DNA from: Streptomyces xantholiticus
Lineage (GTDB): Bacteria; Actinomycetota; Actinomycetes; Streptomycetales; Streptomycetaceae
Assembly (NCBI RefSeq): GCF_014651015.1
Contig: NZ_BMWB01000001.1
Span: forward strand, 780,137 to 844,136
Length of the DNA stretch: 64,000 nt
Direction: 5' to 3'
Under the pieces are notes generated by a model. It was not told the DNA's origin, ran no database searches, and saw only the letters and a program-made list of their open reading frames with translations. Both the position numbers and the translations under genes were made by a program. Positions 1 to 8,044 of this stretch are shown piece after piece (position 1 is the first letter of the stretch; each line of letters starts with the position of its first letter).

Positions 1-901
1 CCACCGGCGTCTCGACGGGCGCCAGCGCGAGCCGGGCCGGAAGGTCCGCGCAGGCCACGGCCACGGCGCCCCATGCCGCCGACCACGGCAGCCAGCGCAC
101 CGCGTCGGCCCGCGGGCTGAGCCGCCGGGCCAGATGGGGGGCGAGGAAGCCGACCCAGGCCACCGGGCCGCACACGGCGACGACCGGTGCGATGAGCAGG
201 ACGGAGATCGCGAGCGCGGCGAGCCGCGCGCGCCGCACCCGGACGCCGAGCGCCCGGGCGGCGTCGTCGCCGAGCCGCAGTACGGACAGCACCGGTGCGC
301 ACAGCACCAGCGCGGGCACGGCGGCCGCGAGCCACGGCCAGATCCCGCCGAGGTCCTCCCAGGTGCGGGCGGACAGACTGCCCAGCAGATAGCGGTAGAT
401 GAGCTGCAGGTCGAGCTGGTCGGCGAGCACCATCAGGACCAGCAGCGCCGCCTGCAGTGCCGCGGCGACCGCGGCCCCGGTCAGCAGCACGGCCGAGGGG
501 CTGCGCCCGAACCCGGCGGCGAGCAGGGTCAGTACGCCTCCGACGGCTGCTCCCCCGAGGGCGAGCAGCGGCTGTACGGCGAGCGGTACGGACACGGCGA
601 GGACCAGCGGCGCCGCGACACCGAGCGCGGCGCCGGAGGACACCCCCAGCATCTCGGGCACGGCGAGCGGATTGCGCAGTGCCTCCTGGAGCACCAGGCC
701 GGCGGCGCCCAGGCAGGCGCCGGCGACGAGCGCCAGGACGAGCCGGGGCAGCCGCAGTTCGGTGACGACGATGCCGGCGAGCCCGTCGCCGCCGACGGCG
801 GCGGGAAGTTCGAGCGGCGGTACGTACGGTGTGCCGAGGCACAGAGCGCACAGCACCGCCGCAGTCAGCAGCCCGCCGCCGACGGCGAGTCGGCGGCTCA
901 C
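1..901 (-). CDS. FecCD-family metal-chelate ABC permease (3' part cut off)
   Basis: This is an integral membrane permease that would move a siderophore, other metal chelate or cobalamin-like ligand across the cytoplasmic membrane. The translated N-terminus (GTG at 901) has a first hydrophobic segment, then ELRLPRLVLALVAGACLG and LRNPLAVPEMLGVSSGAALG, which match the conserved N-terminal block of the FecCD/BtuC family. Further hydrophobic segments follow to the window edge, so about 300 residues are present and the C-terminus is missing. The GTG start overlaps the stop of the upstream binding-protein gene as GTGA, which indicates translational coupling. Its ATPase partner would lie outside the window. 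Substrate identity is inferred only, from the metal-type operator upstream of the operon. Confidence 0.88.
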   Translation of the reverse strand, partial: MSRRLAVGGGLLTAAVLCALCLGTPYVPPLELPAAVGGDGLAGIVVTELRLPRLVLALVAGACLGAAGLVLQEALRNPLAVPEMLGVSSGAALGVAAPLVLAVSVPLAVQPLLALGGAAVGGVLTLLAAGFGRSPSAVLLTGAAVAAALQAALLVLMVLADQLDLQLIYRYLLGSLSARTWEDLGGIWPWLAAAVPALVLCAPVLSVLRLGDDAARALGVRVRRARLAALAISVLLIAPVVAVCGPVAWVGFLAPHLARRLSPRADAVRWLPWSAAWGAVAVACADLPARLALAPVETPV

Positions 902-1878
902 CTGAGCTTGGCCGTGGCCTCGTCGAGGACGACGGACAGGGACCGGGTGCCGCGTCCCTTGGCCCACACCTCGGAGTCGACCTCGTACACCTTGCCGTTC
1001 TTCACGGCGGGGATCTGCGACCAGAGCGGGTTCTCGGCGAGCTTGTCCGACAGCTTGCCCTGCGCGGGGCCGCCGAAGGACAGGGTCTCCACGAAGAGCA
1101 CGTCGACGTCGCGCGCCAGGATCTCCTCCATGCTGTAGGTGCCTTCGACGCCACGGCTCTTCCACGGGTAGTGGGAGATCTTCGGGAAGACCCCGGCGGC
1201 GACGTCGTTGCCGCGGGTGGCGACGCCGAAGTTCTCGTCACTGCCGAAGATGATCAGCGAAGTGAGGTCGCTCCGGCCTGCCTCGGCGCCCGCGAGCTTC
1301 TGCCGGAAGGCGCGTTCCGCCTTCTCGCCCTGCTGCGTACGGCCGGTCAGCGCGGCGAGGTTGCGCAGACAGCCGACACTGTCCTGCCAGTCGCCCGGCT
1401 GGACCGGCCAGAAGACGGTGGCGCCCTTCAGCGCGGGGGCGAGCTTGCCGTGGGTGTCCTCGAGGCCGATGACGAGGTCCGGCTTGTGGGAGAGGATCGC
1501 CTCCGCCTCGGGGCTGAGGAACCCGCCGGGTACGACGGGGATCTTCGCGGCCTTCTCCTTGCCGAGGAAGTCGCGGTGGGCCAGCAGCTGGGAGTTGGTG
1601 GCGACCGGGGTCATACCGAGTTCCGCGAGCATGTCGTCGCAGAGGGCGACCAGGCACACCACCCGTCGGGGCGGTGCCGGCGTCGCGACGGTGACGCCCG
1701 CGGCGTCGGTGATCTTCCGTGCGGCACTGATGGGTTCGACTCGTACGTCCACCTTCGGTCCGGCGTCGGCTGGTTTGCCCCCGGAATCCTCGGCGGGCGT
1801 CCCGCATCCGGCCAGCAGGGTGCCGAGGACGGCGGCGGCCGCCCATCGGCGAACGGTCCTGATCGCTCTGCGCGACAT
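898..1878 (-). CDS. ABC transporter metal-chelate-binding lipoprotein (FecB/FhuD-like)
   Basis: This is the extracellular solute-binding protein (326 aa) for the FecCD permease that follows it with a 4-nt overlap. The ATG at 1878 has a GAAAGAG ribosome site and opens a lipoprotein signal (RR-rich start, hydrophobic core, lipobox LLAGC at residues 21-25). The mature part has the class III binding-protein pattern: PRRVVCLVALCDDMLAELG, then a KPDLVIGLED segment, a long linking helix and a second lobe with DVDVLFVETL. Two Cys in the CLVALC stretch are unusual at this position of the family. A Fur-family palindrome lies 60 bp upstream, so expression is probably metal-repressed. Iron siderophore, zincophore and corrinoid ligands are all possible. 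Confidence 0.86.
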   Translation of the reverse strand: MSRRAIRTVRRWAAAAVLGTLLAGCGTPAEDSGGKPADAGPKVDVRVEPISAARKITDAAGVTVATPAPPRRVVCLVALCDDMLAELGMTPVATNSQLLAHRDFLGKEKAAKIPVVPGGFLSPEAEAILSHKPDLVIGLEDTHGKLAPALKGATVFWPVQPGDWQDSVGCLRNLAALTGRTQQGEKAERAFRQKLAGAEAGRSDLTSLIIFGSDENFGVATRGNDVAAGVFPKISHYPWKSRGVEGTYSMEEILARDVDVLFVETLSFGGPAQGKLSDKLAENPLWSQIPAVKNGKVYEVDSEVWAKGRGTRSLSVVLDEATAKLR

Positions 1879-1937
1879 CGCATCTCTTTCGGTTCGGCTC
1901 GGTCCCCGGGCTCGGGGCCCGGCTCGAATGTTCCACA

Positions 1938-1952
1938 TGATAATCATTATCA
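1938..1952. promoter_or_regulatory. Fur/Zur-type 7-1-7 operator
   Basis: TGATAAT-C-ATTATCA is a perfect 7-1-7 inverted repeat, identical to the classical minimal Fur-box consensus and 13 of 15 bases like the actinobacterial Zur box TGAAAATGATTTTCA. It sits in the 111-bp gap between the divergent binding-protein gene (start 1878) and the beta-propeller gene (start 1990), and is an AT-rich island in very GC-rich DNA. One bound dimer could repress both genes. Iron control in Streptomyces normally uses the unrelated DmdR box (one is present at 7997), so Zur is the more likely reader here. Confidence 0.8.
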
Positions 1953-1989
1953 ACAAGCCCCGACCGCCGATCGTCTCCGGGAGACCGCC

Positions 1990-3252
1990 GTGCCCTTGCC
2001 CCCCACCCCGCCGCCACGCCTCCTGGTCGCCGATCAAGTCGCAGGCGCGGTATACCTGCTGGATCTCCCGGACGGCCGCGAGAGGGGCCGCGTGGAAGGC
2101 CGCCACCTCGCCGAGCACGCCGGCTTCCTGGCCCTGCCCGGCGACCGCACCGCCTTCGTCGACGACCTCGCCGGCGAACTCGTCGTCCTCGACCCGTACG
2201 GCCCGGACGCCGGCCGGCCCCTGGTCGGTGTGTCAGTGCCCGTGGCCGTCCCGGCGGAGCACCTCGCCGCCGACCCGACGGGCCGGCAGCTCGCCGTGAC
2301 CACCGGCCTCGGTCGCAACTGGGAGCCGTGGAGCGACCTGTTGACCGTCGTCGACCTCGCCGCGCCGGACGGACCGCGCTCGGTCCGGGTCCGTACACGC
2401 ACGGGCGAGCCGGGCGTCACCGTCCTCGGCGGCGCAGATCCGGACGACGCGCTCGTCGTGCTGCGCCACCGCGAGCCGGGTTCGCTGACGGCCTACCGCC
2501 ACTCCGATCTGATGGCCGCCGCGCCCGCCTGCCCGCCCGCCGCCCCGGCTGCTGAGCTGCCGCTCGCCGACGACGGGCACGGCGACGCCCATGACCCGTG
2601 CACCGGGCGGTTGTTCGCGGCCACCGGCTCCGGCGTCCGGCGCGCCCGCCGCGACGGCCGCGCCCTGGTCGTCGAGGAACCGCTGTCGTGGGCGGGCGAG
2701 GGGCGCGGCTACTACCTGCGGCTCGACCCCGTACGCCGGACGCTCTGGTCCTGCGTACGGGGCGGGCCCGCGGAGCCCGCCCGCTGGCCGGAGTGGACCA
2801 ACGCCGCCTGGTGGCACGACCTGGACGCGGACCGCACGGGCCGGCTGCCGCTCGGACCCGGGCTGGTCTTCCGCCTCGCCGTCGCCGCGCACCACGCCGC
2901 GTTCGCCCGCGTGCATCCCGACGGTGACGAACTGATCCTTCTCCGCACCGACTCGGGCGACCCGTGTGTCACGGCCCGGCTGCCCCTGCCGGCCATGGAC
3001 GGCGCGCCGAGGCCGGGCGGCACACCATGGGACGGGGTGCAGCGCCGGGCAATTGCCGCGTCACCCGGATCGCCCTTCGTCGCCGTCACCCGTGGGGGCC
3101 ATGGGGAGATCCATCTGATTGACGCCGACGCGGCGCCCGGCGCGTCCTCGCCGGTGACGACGGTGAAGGTGCCGACACCGCTCAACGACGGGGGTCATCT
3201 CGCTCTGGTGTGTCCGGGCGAAGGCGCCCACGGCGACCCTGTGGGCCGCTGA
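1990..3252 (+). CDS. YVTN/WD40-type beta-propeller protein divergent from the metal importer
   Basis: 420 aa, GTG start at 1990 with GGGAGA seven bases upstream. No signal peptide or membrane segment is visible, so it should be cytosolic. Repeated units of the form RLLVADQVAGAVYLLDL, TAFVDDLAGELVVLD and RQLAVTTG with about 45-residue spacing indicate a YncE/YVTN-like beta-propeller. A loop with H197-G-D-A-H201-D-P-C204 could bind metal; it recalls the metal-binding loop of AztD, the propeller zinc chaperone of some ABC zinc importers, but overall similarity cannot be judged by eye. It shares a Fur/Zur palindrome with the divergent importer, so a role in metal handling is plausible. The propeller fold is well supported; the function is inference. 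Confidence 0.72.
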   Translation: MPLPPTPPPRLLVADQVAGAVYLLDLPDGRERGRVEGRHLAEHAGFLALPGDRTAFVDDLAGELVVLDPYGPDAGRPLVGVSVPVAVPAEHLAADPTGRQLAVTTGLGRNWEPWSDLLTVVDLAAPDGPRSVRVRTRTGEPGVTVLGGADPDDALVVLRHREPGSLTAYRHSDLMAAAPACPPAAPAAELPLADDGHGDAHDPCTGRLFAATGSGVRRARRDGRALVVEEPLSWAGEGRGYYLRLDPVRRTLWSCVRGGPAEPARWPEWTNAAWWHDLDADRTGRLPLGPGLVFRLAVAAHHAAFARVHPDGDELILLRTDSGDPCVTARLPLPAMDGAPRPGGTPWDGVQRRAIAASPGSPFVAVTRGGHGEIHLIDADAAPGASSPVTTVKVPTPLNDGGHLALVCPGEGAHGDPVGR

Positions 3253-3354
3253 AAGATTGTGAATTCATTCACCTGACCTCTTGGCCACGCATGCCGATCC
3301 ATGCTGAGATGCGGTCCTGACTGAACAGCTCAATGGCGTGCTCGGGGAGGGCAA

Positions 3355-4167
3355 GTGGCGCATACCGCCATGTCTGGTTCCGGAACCACAGCAGGTGACG
3401 ATCCACTCCAGACCGCGGTATGGCGGCTGCGTTCGCGCGGCTGTTGGACCGATGCGGCGGCCCTGCTCGCACCCCGTGCCGCAGAGCCCGCCGCAGCGCT
3501 GGAGAGGGCCGGACTGCTCGTGGAGCGCTGCCTGTTCACCTGCGACGGCTGGGCCGAGGCGGAGGACGCGCTGCGCAACGCGGAGGCCGTGGCCCGCGAT
3601 GACGAGGAACGCGGCGGTGCGGCGAGCGAGCGCGGCCGGCTGGCCTACGCGGCGACCCGCCTCGCGGTGCGGGACCGGGCCGACGAGGCCCGTTCGGCGC
3701 TCGGCAGGGCGACGGCGCTGCTCGCCCCCTCCTCGCCGCAGCGCCCGCTGCTGGACTTCCGGCGCGGCCTGGTCGCCGAACACATCGCGGACTCCCCGCA
3801 GTCGGCGCTCGCCGCCTACCAGCGGGCACACGCGGGCGCGCAGGCGCAAGGGGACCTGCTGCTGCTGTCCTTCACCTGGCAACAGCAGGCCGGACTCGCT
3901 CTGCGCGACGGGGAGCCGGCGAAGGCCCGACAGGGCTTTTCCGAGTGCCTGCGTATCCGGGAGGAGCTGGGCTATCTGATCGGGACGGCACCGGCACTGG
4001 CCGGGCTCGCGGACTGCGAACCGGAGCCGGAGGCGAGCCGTCTGCGCTCGGAGGCGCAGCGGCTCTTCCGGCTGCTGGACGGCGTTCCGGTGTGGCTGGG
4101 CGCGCAACTGTCCGCGGCTGTACCACCGCAGGCGTCCATGGCCGAGCCCGAGCCCGCCGGCCAGTGA
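3355..4167 (+). CDS. TPR-like helical repeat protein
   Basis: 270 aa, GTG at 3355 behind GGAGGG. The protein is almost entirely amphipathic helix pairs rich in Ala, Leu, Arg and Glu (EAEDALRNAEAVARDD, ALAAYQRAHAGAQAQGD, EPAKARQGFSECLRIREELG), as in tetratricopeptide repeats, starting near residue 25 and ending near 220. No catalytic motif, signal peptide or membrane segment is visible. Its TGA overlaps the GTG start of the next gene (GTGA), so it is probably co-translated with the Cys-phosphatase and may scaffold it or its substrate. A TPR-only protein gives no more specific function. Confidence 0.75.
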   Translation: MAHTAMSGSGTTAGDDPLQTAVWRLRSRGCWTDAAALLAPRAAEPAAALERAGLLVERCLFTCDGWAEAEDALRNAEAVARDDEERGGAASERGRLAYAATRLAVRDRADEARSALGRATALLAPSSPQRPLLDFRRGLVAEHIADSPQSALAAYQRAHAGAQAQGDLLLLSFTWQQQAGLALRDGEPAKARQGFSECLRIREELGYLIGTAPALAGLADCEPEPEASRLRSEAQRLFRLLDGVPVWLGAQLSAAVPPQASMAEPEPAGQ

Positions 4168-4682
4168 GGACCCGCCGCAGACAGGGCGACGTCCCCGAGC
4201 CGCGGACTCGGTGGGACGAGATCACCACGGGCCTGTGGGTCGGCGGCCACGTCTGGTCCGACGCGGGGCGCCGGCACCGGGACGTGGTCGTGGCGGACGA
4301 GTTCGACGTCGTGATCAGCCTGTACACGCGCGAGGGCCACGGCCCCGCGGACGGCGTCGAGCACCTTGTCGTGCCCATCCCGGACGACTGGCTCACCGCC
4401 GACGAGATCGACCTGGTGCGCCGGGTGGCGCTGACGGCCGCCGACGCCGTCCGCGCGGGGCGCCGGGTCCTGGTGCGCTGCTACTCCGGCTACAACCGCT
4501 CCGGGCTGGTCGCCGCGCAGACCCTGATCGAGCTCGGCCACGACGCGGAAGGCGCCATCGACCGGGTCAGGCTGAGGCGTTCCTCATGGGCGCTGCACAA
4601 CGCGGCGTTCGAGCAGTATCTGCTGACCGGTCTCGACATCGCCTCGTTCCTGTCGGGCCTGGAGCCACCGACCGAGAGCTGA
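4164..4682 (+). CDS. Dual-specificity/tyrosine-type protein phosphatase
   Basis: 172 aa, GTG at 4164 overlapping the upstream stop. The signature loop VLVRCYSGYNRSGLV fits CX5R, with nucleophile Cys106 and phosphate-binding Arg112; the acid loop PIPDDWLT supplies candidate general acids Asp74 and Asp75. The histidine usually found just before the catalytic Cys is Arg here, and the glycines of the usual loop are partly replaced, so the substrate range may be unusual (protein phosphotyrosine, phosphothreonine or a small phosphorylated metabolite). Coupling to the TPR-like gene suggests a shared complex. Its stop codon directly abuts the stop of the convergent small membrane gene. Confidence 0.85.
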   Translation: MRTRRRQGDVPEPRTRWDEITTGLWVGGHVWSDAGRRHRDVVVADEFDVVISLYTREGHGPADGVEHLVVPIPDDWLTADEIDLVRRVALTAADAVRAGRRVLVRCYSGYNRSGLVAAQTLIELGHDAEGAIDRVRLRRSSWALHNAAFEQYLLTGLDIASFLSGLEPPTES

Positions 4683-5039
4683 TCACGCCAGCCAGGCGAA
4701 GACCCGCTCCGGATTCATGGCGAGCAGCACGACGACGACCACGACGCCGACCCAGACGAACCCGCGGACCCTGCTTCGCGGCTTCGGCGCCTGCCCGTCG
4801 GGCCATGCCCGCCAGCCGTCGGGCTGCGCCTGCACCGGCTTCCCCCTGCGCGCGAGGCGCCGCACCCTGCCCTGCTGCCTTGCGGCCTCCTCGTCGGCTC
4901 GCCGCAGCCGCTCCGTGACCATCCGCGCCCGGGCGGACGGCTCCTTGGGCGCGGACCGCCGCGCGGGGCCCTCACTTTCGAGCTGGAACCGGGTCCACTC
5001 CTCGTCGGGTATGGACGACTCGGGCACTTCCGCGGTCAT
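4683..5039 (-). CDS. Small C-terminally anchored membrane protein, unknown
   Basis: 118 aa. ATG at 5039 was chosen over upstream alternatives because AAGGGGGAAG precedes it. The first 90 residues are charged and mostly helical (RMVTERLRRADEEAARQQGR), and one strong membrane segment lies near the C-terminus (GFVWVGVVVVVVLLAMN), leaving only a short tail, so the protein would be tail-anchored with its bulk in the cytoplasm. No domain is recognised. It converges on the phosphatase gene with no spacer: the two stop codons occupy adjacent bases. Confidence 0.72.
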   Translation of the reverse strand: MTAEVPESSIPDEEWTRFQLESEGPARRSAPKEPSARARMVTERLRRADEEAARQQGRVRRLARRGKPVQAQPDGWRAWPDGQAPKPRSRVRGFVWVGVVVVVVLLAMNPERVFAWLA

Positions 5040-5350
5040 GCTTCCCCCTTGCAGGACGATCGGCGCCACAGGTTAGTGCACCCCTGACCGGGGCGTCACT
5101 GCCGGGCGGCCGAGGCCCCGCCGATTTCCACCCCCTTCGCCGGGCGGGCGACCGGCACAGCGCCCCGAGCCGTCCGGCCCAACCGTATTTTCCAGCCAAC
5201 CGATATCGACTTTCCTCCAGAGGAAACCGCAGGTCGAGGCACCATGCGGCGCAATCCGCGGCGCCATTCCACCTCGTGATCACCGTCACGACGGAACCAA
5301 TGATTCCGTAGGTCGCTTTCTCCTCACATCACAATCACCAATTCTTCCGA

Positions 5351-5371
5351 GGAACCCAATGCCGGGGTTCC
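5351..5371. other. Hairpin in the 5040-5409 intergenic region
   Basis: GGAACCC-aatgccg-GGGTTCC forms a perfect 7-bp stem with a 7-nt loop, followed on the plus strand by CGCTTTG. The surrounding 370 bp are less GC-rich than neighbouring genes and contain no convincing reading frame. The hairpin lies 39 bp ahead of the protease relic. It may be a leftover terminator or part of that gene's dead 5' region. Confidence 0.4.
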
Positions 5372-5409
5372 GCTTTGCCGTTCGTAAGGCATGAGGTGAG
5401 GAATCCCAC

Positions 5410-5883
5410 TTGCCTCGAAAGCGTCCATGTATCGCACCGGCCGCCGCCCTGGCGGCCCCTGCAGTCCTGGCCGGTACGCTCGCCACGACCCCTGCCGGCC
5501 GTCGTCGGGGACCCCGCCGCGGGCGACGCGTACGCCTTCACCGCCGAGTTCGAGACGGGGACGGCGACCAGCGGCGCGCATGCTCAGGCGCCCTCGCCGG
5601 GGCCGGCCGGGTGGTCACCGCAGCCGGCTGCTTCACCGGCGGCAGCGGCGAACCGGCGCCCGGCAAGCCCTCGTCGAGGACCGTCGCGACCGTCGGCCGC
5701 ACCGACCTGACCACCTCCGCCGGCCACGTCAGCGACGTCAGCGACGTCGTCGACGTGGTGCCGTGCGCGGGCCAGGACCTGGTCCTGGGCCGGCCAGCCG
5801 GCCGGCCGGGCCGCCACGGGGATCGTTTCGACCGGCTCTTCGACGCGTGCAACAGCTGACCGGCTCGACCCGCTCCGCGCCGG
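5410..5883 (+). pseudogene. Degraded secreted trypsin-like (S1) serine protease
   Basis: A relic of a secreted S1-family protease. Starting with TTG at 5410 (GAGGTGAGG upstream) one frame gives a signal-peptide-like start, MPRKRPCIAPAAALAAP then AVLAGTLATTPA. Homologous sequence then continues in the +2 frame (VVGDPAAGDAYAFTAEFETG), returns to the first frame (GDGDQRRACSGAL, VVTAAGCFTGGSGEPAPG, TVATVGRTDLTTSAGHVSD, VVDVVPCAGQDLVL) and shifts again near 5790 (RAATGIVSTG). Only about half a protease is left: the Asp and Ser regions of the triad are absent, and the position normally occupied by His in TAAHC is Gly. At least three frameshifts plus truncation make it non-functional. The segment boundaries are read by eye. 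Confidence 0.75.
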
Positions 5884-5923
5884 CCGCCGTTGCTCCCGGG
5901 GCGGACCGTGTCGTGACGGGGCC

Positions 5924-7096
5924 TCAGCGGGGCCGCAGGCAGATCAGTGTCTCGTCCGTACCGATGCAGAGTGCGCCGTCCGGGGTGACCGCGACGGCGC
6001 GGACCGCGGGTCCGGGGCGGAACGGGAGGGCCCGGCCCGCGCCGGGAAGATGCAGCCGTACCAGACCGTCCGCCCAGGCGACCGCGAGGAGGGAACCCTC
6101 CGGGGTCGGCGAGGTGTGCACGGCGACGACCGGGTACGGGCGTTCCGTCACGGGCGGGCTGTGCGCGTCGGACCCGGGCGACCAGACGTGCACGGCACCG
6201 TCGCCGCCTCCACTGTGGACGGTCAGGGACGGTGCCGCGGCGGCCGACAGTGCGGTGACCCGGCCGGTATGCAGCGCCGCCTGGTGCAGGCCGTCGAAGC
6301 CGAAGGCGTGCACGGAGCCCATCCGGTCGCCGACCAGCACGGTGTCCGCCGCCGCGGCGAGAGCCGTGCCCGGATGGCACTCGAGGGTGGCGGCCACGGC
6401 CTTCGTCAGCGGCGTCTGCGCACCGCGGTGCCGGTGGAGGCGGCCGCGTTCGTCCAGGAGCAGCCAGGTGCCGTCGTCCGGTGCGGCAACCGCCTTGATG
6501 CGGGCGGCCGTCGACTGGCGGGGGGCGTCTTCGTCCAGGGTGCGTACGCCGCCGGCCGGGTCGGCCACCACGAGGGCGCCCGCCACGACGGCCAGCGCAG
6601 CGACCGGGCAAGGCCGTGACCACTCCAGGGCCCAGGGCGCCCCCTCGGAGAGCCGGGCCAGTGCCCGGCGCACCCCTGGATCGGCGTCCGCGGGCAGGGC
6701 GGCCAGCAGGACCAGGGCGCGCCGGGCGGGGCCCTGGTCGCGGATCAGTGACTGGCCGGCCCGCAGCCACGCGGTGCGCAGTCCGCCGTGGCCGTCCGCC
6801 GCGGCCTCGTACGCCGAGGTGACCCGTACGGGATCGGCCGTGCAGACCGCCTCCGGGTCGGCCAGGTCCGGCGGCCGCCGGTCCTCCGGCTCGTCGTCGG
6901 GCGGCTCGACGACCACCCGCAGATGACCGAACCCCCTCAGCCAAGAGGCCAGTTCGGCGATCGCCCCCGGGTCCTTGTGTGCCGTCGCGAGCCGCACGGT
7001 GCGCGGCGCACCGGACAGCAGGGCGGACAACAGCCCGTCGGGAGTGCTCGCGACGACGCCCAGCTGGTTCGCCACCGCCCATACCGTGCCGCGCAC
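5924..7096 (-). CDS. WD40-like beta-propeller protein
   Basis: 390 aa from a GTG at 7096 with only a weak ribosome site. The C-terminal two thirds show propeller blades with small-residue/GDG..W or GD..G-V-H patterns: DTVLVGDRMGSVHAFGFDG, SGGGDGAVHVWSPGSD, LLAVAWADGLVRLHLPG and ALCIGTDETLICLRPR. The N-terminal 130 residues are helical and may be a separate adaptor domain. No signal peptide is visible, so it should be cytosolic and act in protein-protein contacts. It lies 31 bp downstream of the GntR regulator on the same strand and could share its transcript. No partner or pathway is recognisable. Confidence 0.7.
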   Translation of the reverse strand: MRGTVWAVANQLGVVASTPDGLLSALLSGAPRTVRLATAHKDPGAIAELASWLRGFGHLRVVVEPPDDEPEDRRPPDLADPEAVCTADPVRVTSAYEAAADGHGGLRTAWLRAGQSLIRDQGPARRALVLLAALPADADPGVRRALARLSEGAPWALEWSRPCPVAALAVVAGALVVADPAGGVRTLDEDAPRQSTAARIKAVAAPDDGTWLLLDERGRLHRHRGAQTPLTKAVAATLECHPGTALAAAADTVLVGDRMGSVHAFGFDGLHQAALHTGRVTALSAAAAPSLTVHSGGGDGAVHVWSPGSDAHSPPVTERPYPVVAVHTSPTPEGSLLAVAWADGLVRLHLPGAGRALPFRPGPAVRAVAVTPDGALCIGTDETLICLRPR

Positions 7097-7127
7097 GTCG
7101 TCCGTTCTGTCAGGTGTCCGATGCGGT

Positions 7128-7892
7128 TCAGACGTCCGAGCCCGCGAAGTGCTCCCGCACCAGCGACTGGACCACTGCCAGGTCCTGCGCGATCAGCGCC
7201 TCCAGCAGTGCCGTGTGCTCCGCCGCGTCCGCGATCAGGTCGGCCCGGCGGGTGGTCGGGGCGCCGGTCAGCGGCCACTGGGAGCGGCGGTGCAGGTCGT
7301 CCGCCACCGCGAGCAGTTGTTCGTTGCCGGCAAGGGCGAGGACCGCGCGGTGAAAGGCGCGGTCCCTCTCCGCGTAGCTCGACCGGTCCCCCGTTGCGGC
7401 CGCGGCGGCCGTCGCCTCGGCCAGCGGACGCAGTGACTGCCAGCGGTCGACAGGGACCGTACGGGCCAGCCGGAGCATGACCGGGACCTCGATCAGCGCG
7501 CGGACCTCCGCCAGCTCGGCCAGCTCACGGGCGCTGCGCCGGGTGACGCGGAACCCGCGGTTCGGCACGACCTCGACGGCGCCCTCGATGACGAGCTGCT
7601 GCATCGCCTCACGCACGGGAGTGGCTGAGACGCCGTAACGCTCGCCGAGGGCGGGAGCCGAGTAGACCTCCCCGGCCACCAGGTCGCCGTCGACGAGGGC
7701 CGTGCGCAGGGCGTCGAGGATCTGGCCGCGTACCGAGTGGCGCTGGACCGTGCGGGGTGCCGGGGGCTCGCTGTGGGTGTGCTCGCCGCGGGCCGGCTCC
7801 CGGGGTGCCGGTGCGGGGTGTCCCTGGGCGGGGACACGGGCGGACGCGTACGGCTGCGGCGGTGCGAGGTCACGCGTTCTGGCCTGCTCCAC
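7128..7892 (-). CDS. GntR-family (FCD subfamily) transcriptional regulator
   Basis: 254 aa. GTG at 7892 was chosen because GGAGGAGG stands just upstream; longer forms have no ribosome site. After a Pro-rich N-terminal arm of about 55 residues comes a winged helix-turn-helix (QILDALRTALVDGDLVAGEV, YGVSATPVREAMQQLVIEGA, VEVVPNRGFRVTRRS) and then an all-helical FCD effector domain with metal-type residues (RDRAFHRAVLALAGN and the HTALLEALIAQD region). FCD regulators usually sense small carboxylates or amino acids. It is divergent from the FhuF-like gene; the 152-bp gap holds an iron box, but nothing shows that this regulator controls either neighbour. Confidence 0.88.
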   Translation of the reverse strand: MEQARTRDLAPPQPYASARVPAQGHPAPAPREPARGEHTHSEPPAPRTVQRHSVRGQILDALRTALVDGDLVAGEVYSAPALGERYGVSATPVREAMQQLVIEGAVEVVPNRGFRVTRRSARELAELAEVRALIEVPVMLRLARTVPVDRWQSLRPLAEATAAAAATGDRSSYAERDRAFHRAVLALAGNEQLLAVADDLHRRSQWPLTGAPTTRRADLIADAAEHTALLEALIAQDLAVVQSLVREHFAGSDV

Positions 7893-7996
7893 TCGGGTCC
7901 TCCTCCGGCACTCGGCCCGGGCCGGGCTCGCGGATGCGGGGCCCTGAGTGCACGATAGGCGGCCCGGGCCGCAGTTCAAACATCGAAGGCATCGGG

Positions 7997-8015
7997 TAAG
8001 GTAAGGCTTACCTGC
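7997..8015 (+). promoter_or_regulatory. IdeR/DmdR iron box upstream of the FhuF-like gene
   Basis: The 19-bp TAAGGTAAGGCTTACCTGC matches the actinobacterial iron-box consensus TTAGGTTAGGCTAACCTAA at most positions. It contains a perfect 7-1-7 inverted repeat, AGGTAAG-G-CTTACCT at 7999-8013. It ends 29 bp before the start codon at 8045, where a bound repressor would cover the promoter. Expected behaviour is repression by Fe(II)-DmdR1 when iron is ample. Confidence 0.88.
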
Positions 8016-8044
8016 TAACGATCGCGATACGGTGGTCCCCCGGC

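Noticed and set aside
829..1989. Upstream extension of the beta-propeller reading frame
   Set aside because: The frame is open only because of high GC; it runs antisense through the binding-protein gene and is low-complexity. The GTG at 1990 has a ribosome site.
5538..7082. Long Arg/Pro/Gly-rich frame antisense to the protease relic and in another frame of the WD40-like gene
   Set aside because: Composition is that of a GC-rich shadow frame and no motif is visible.
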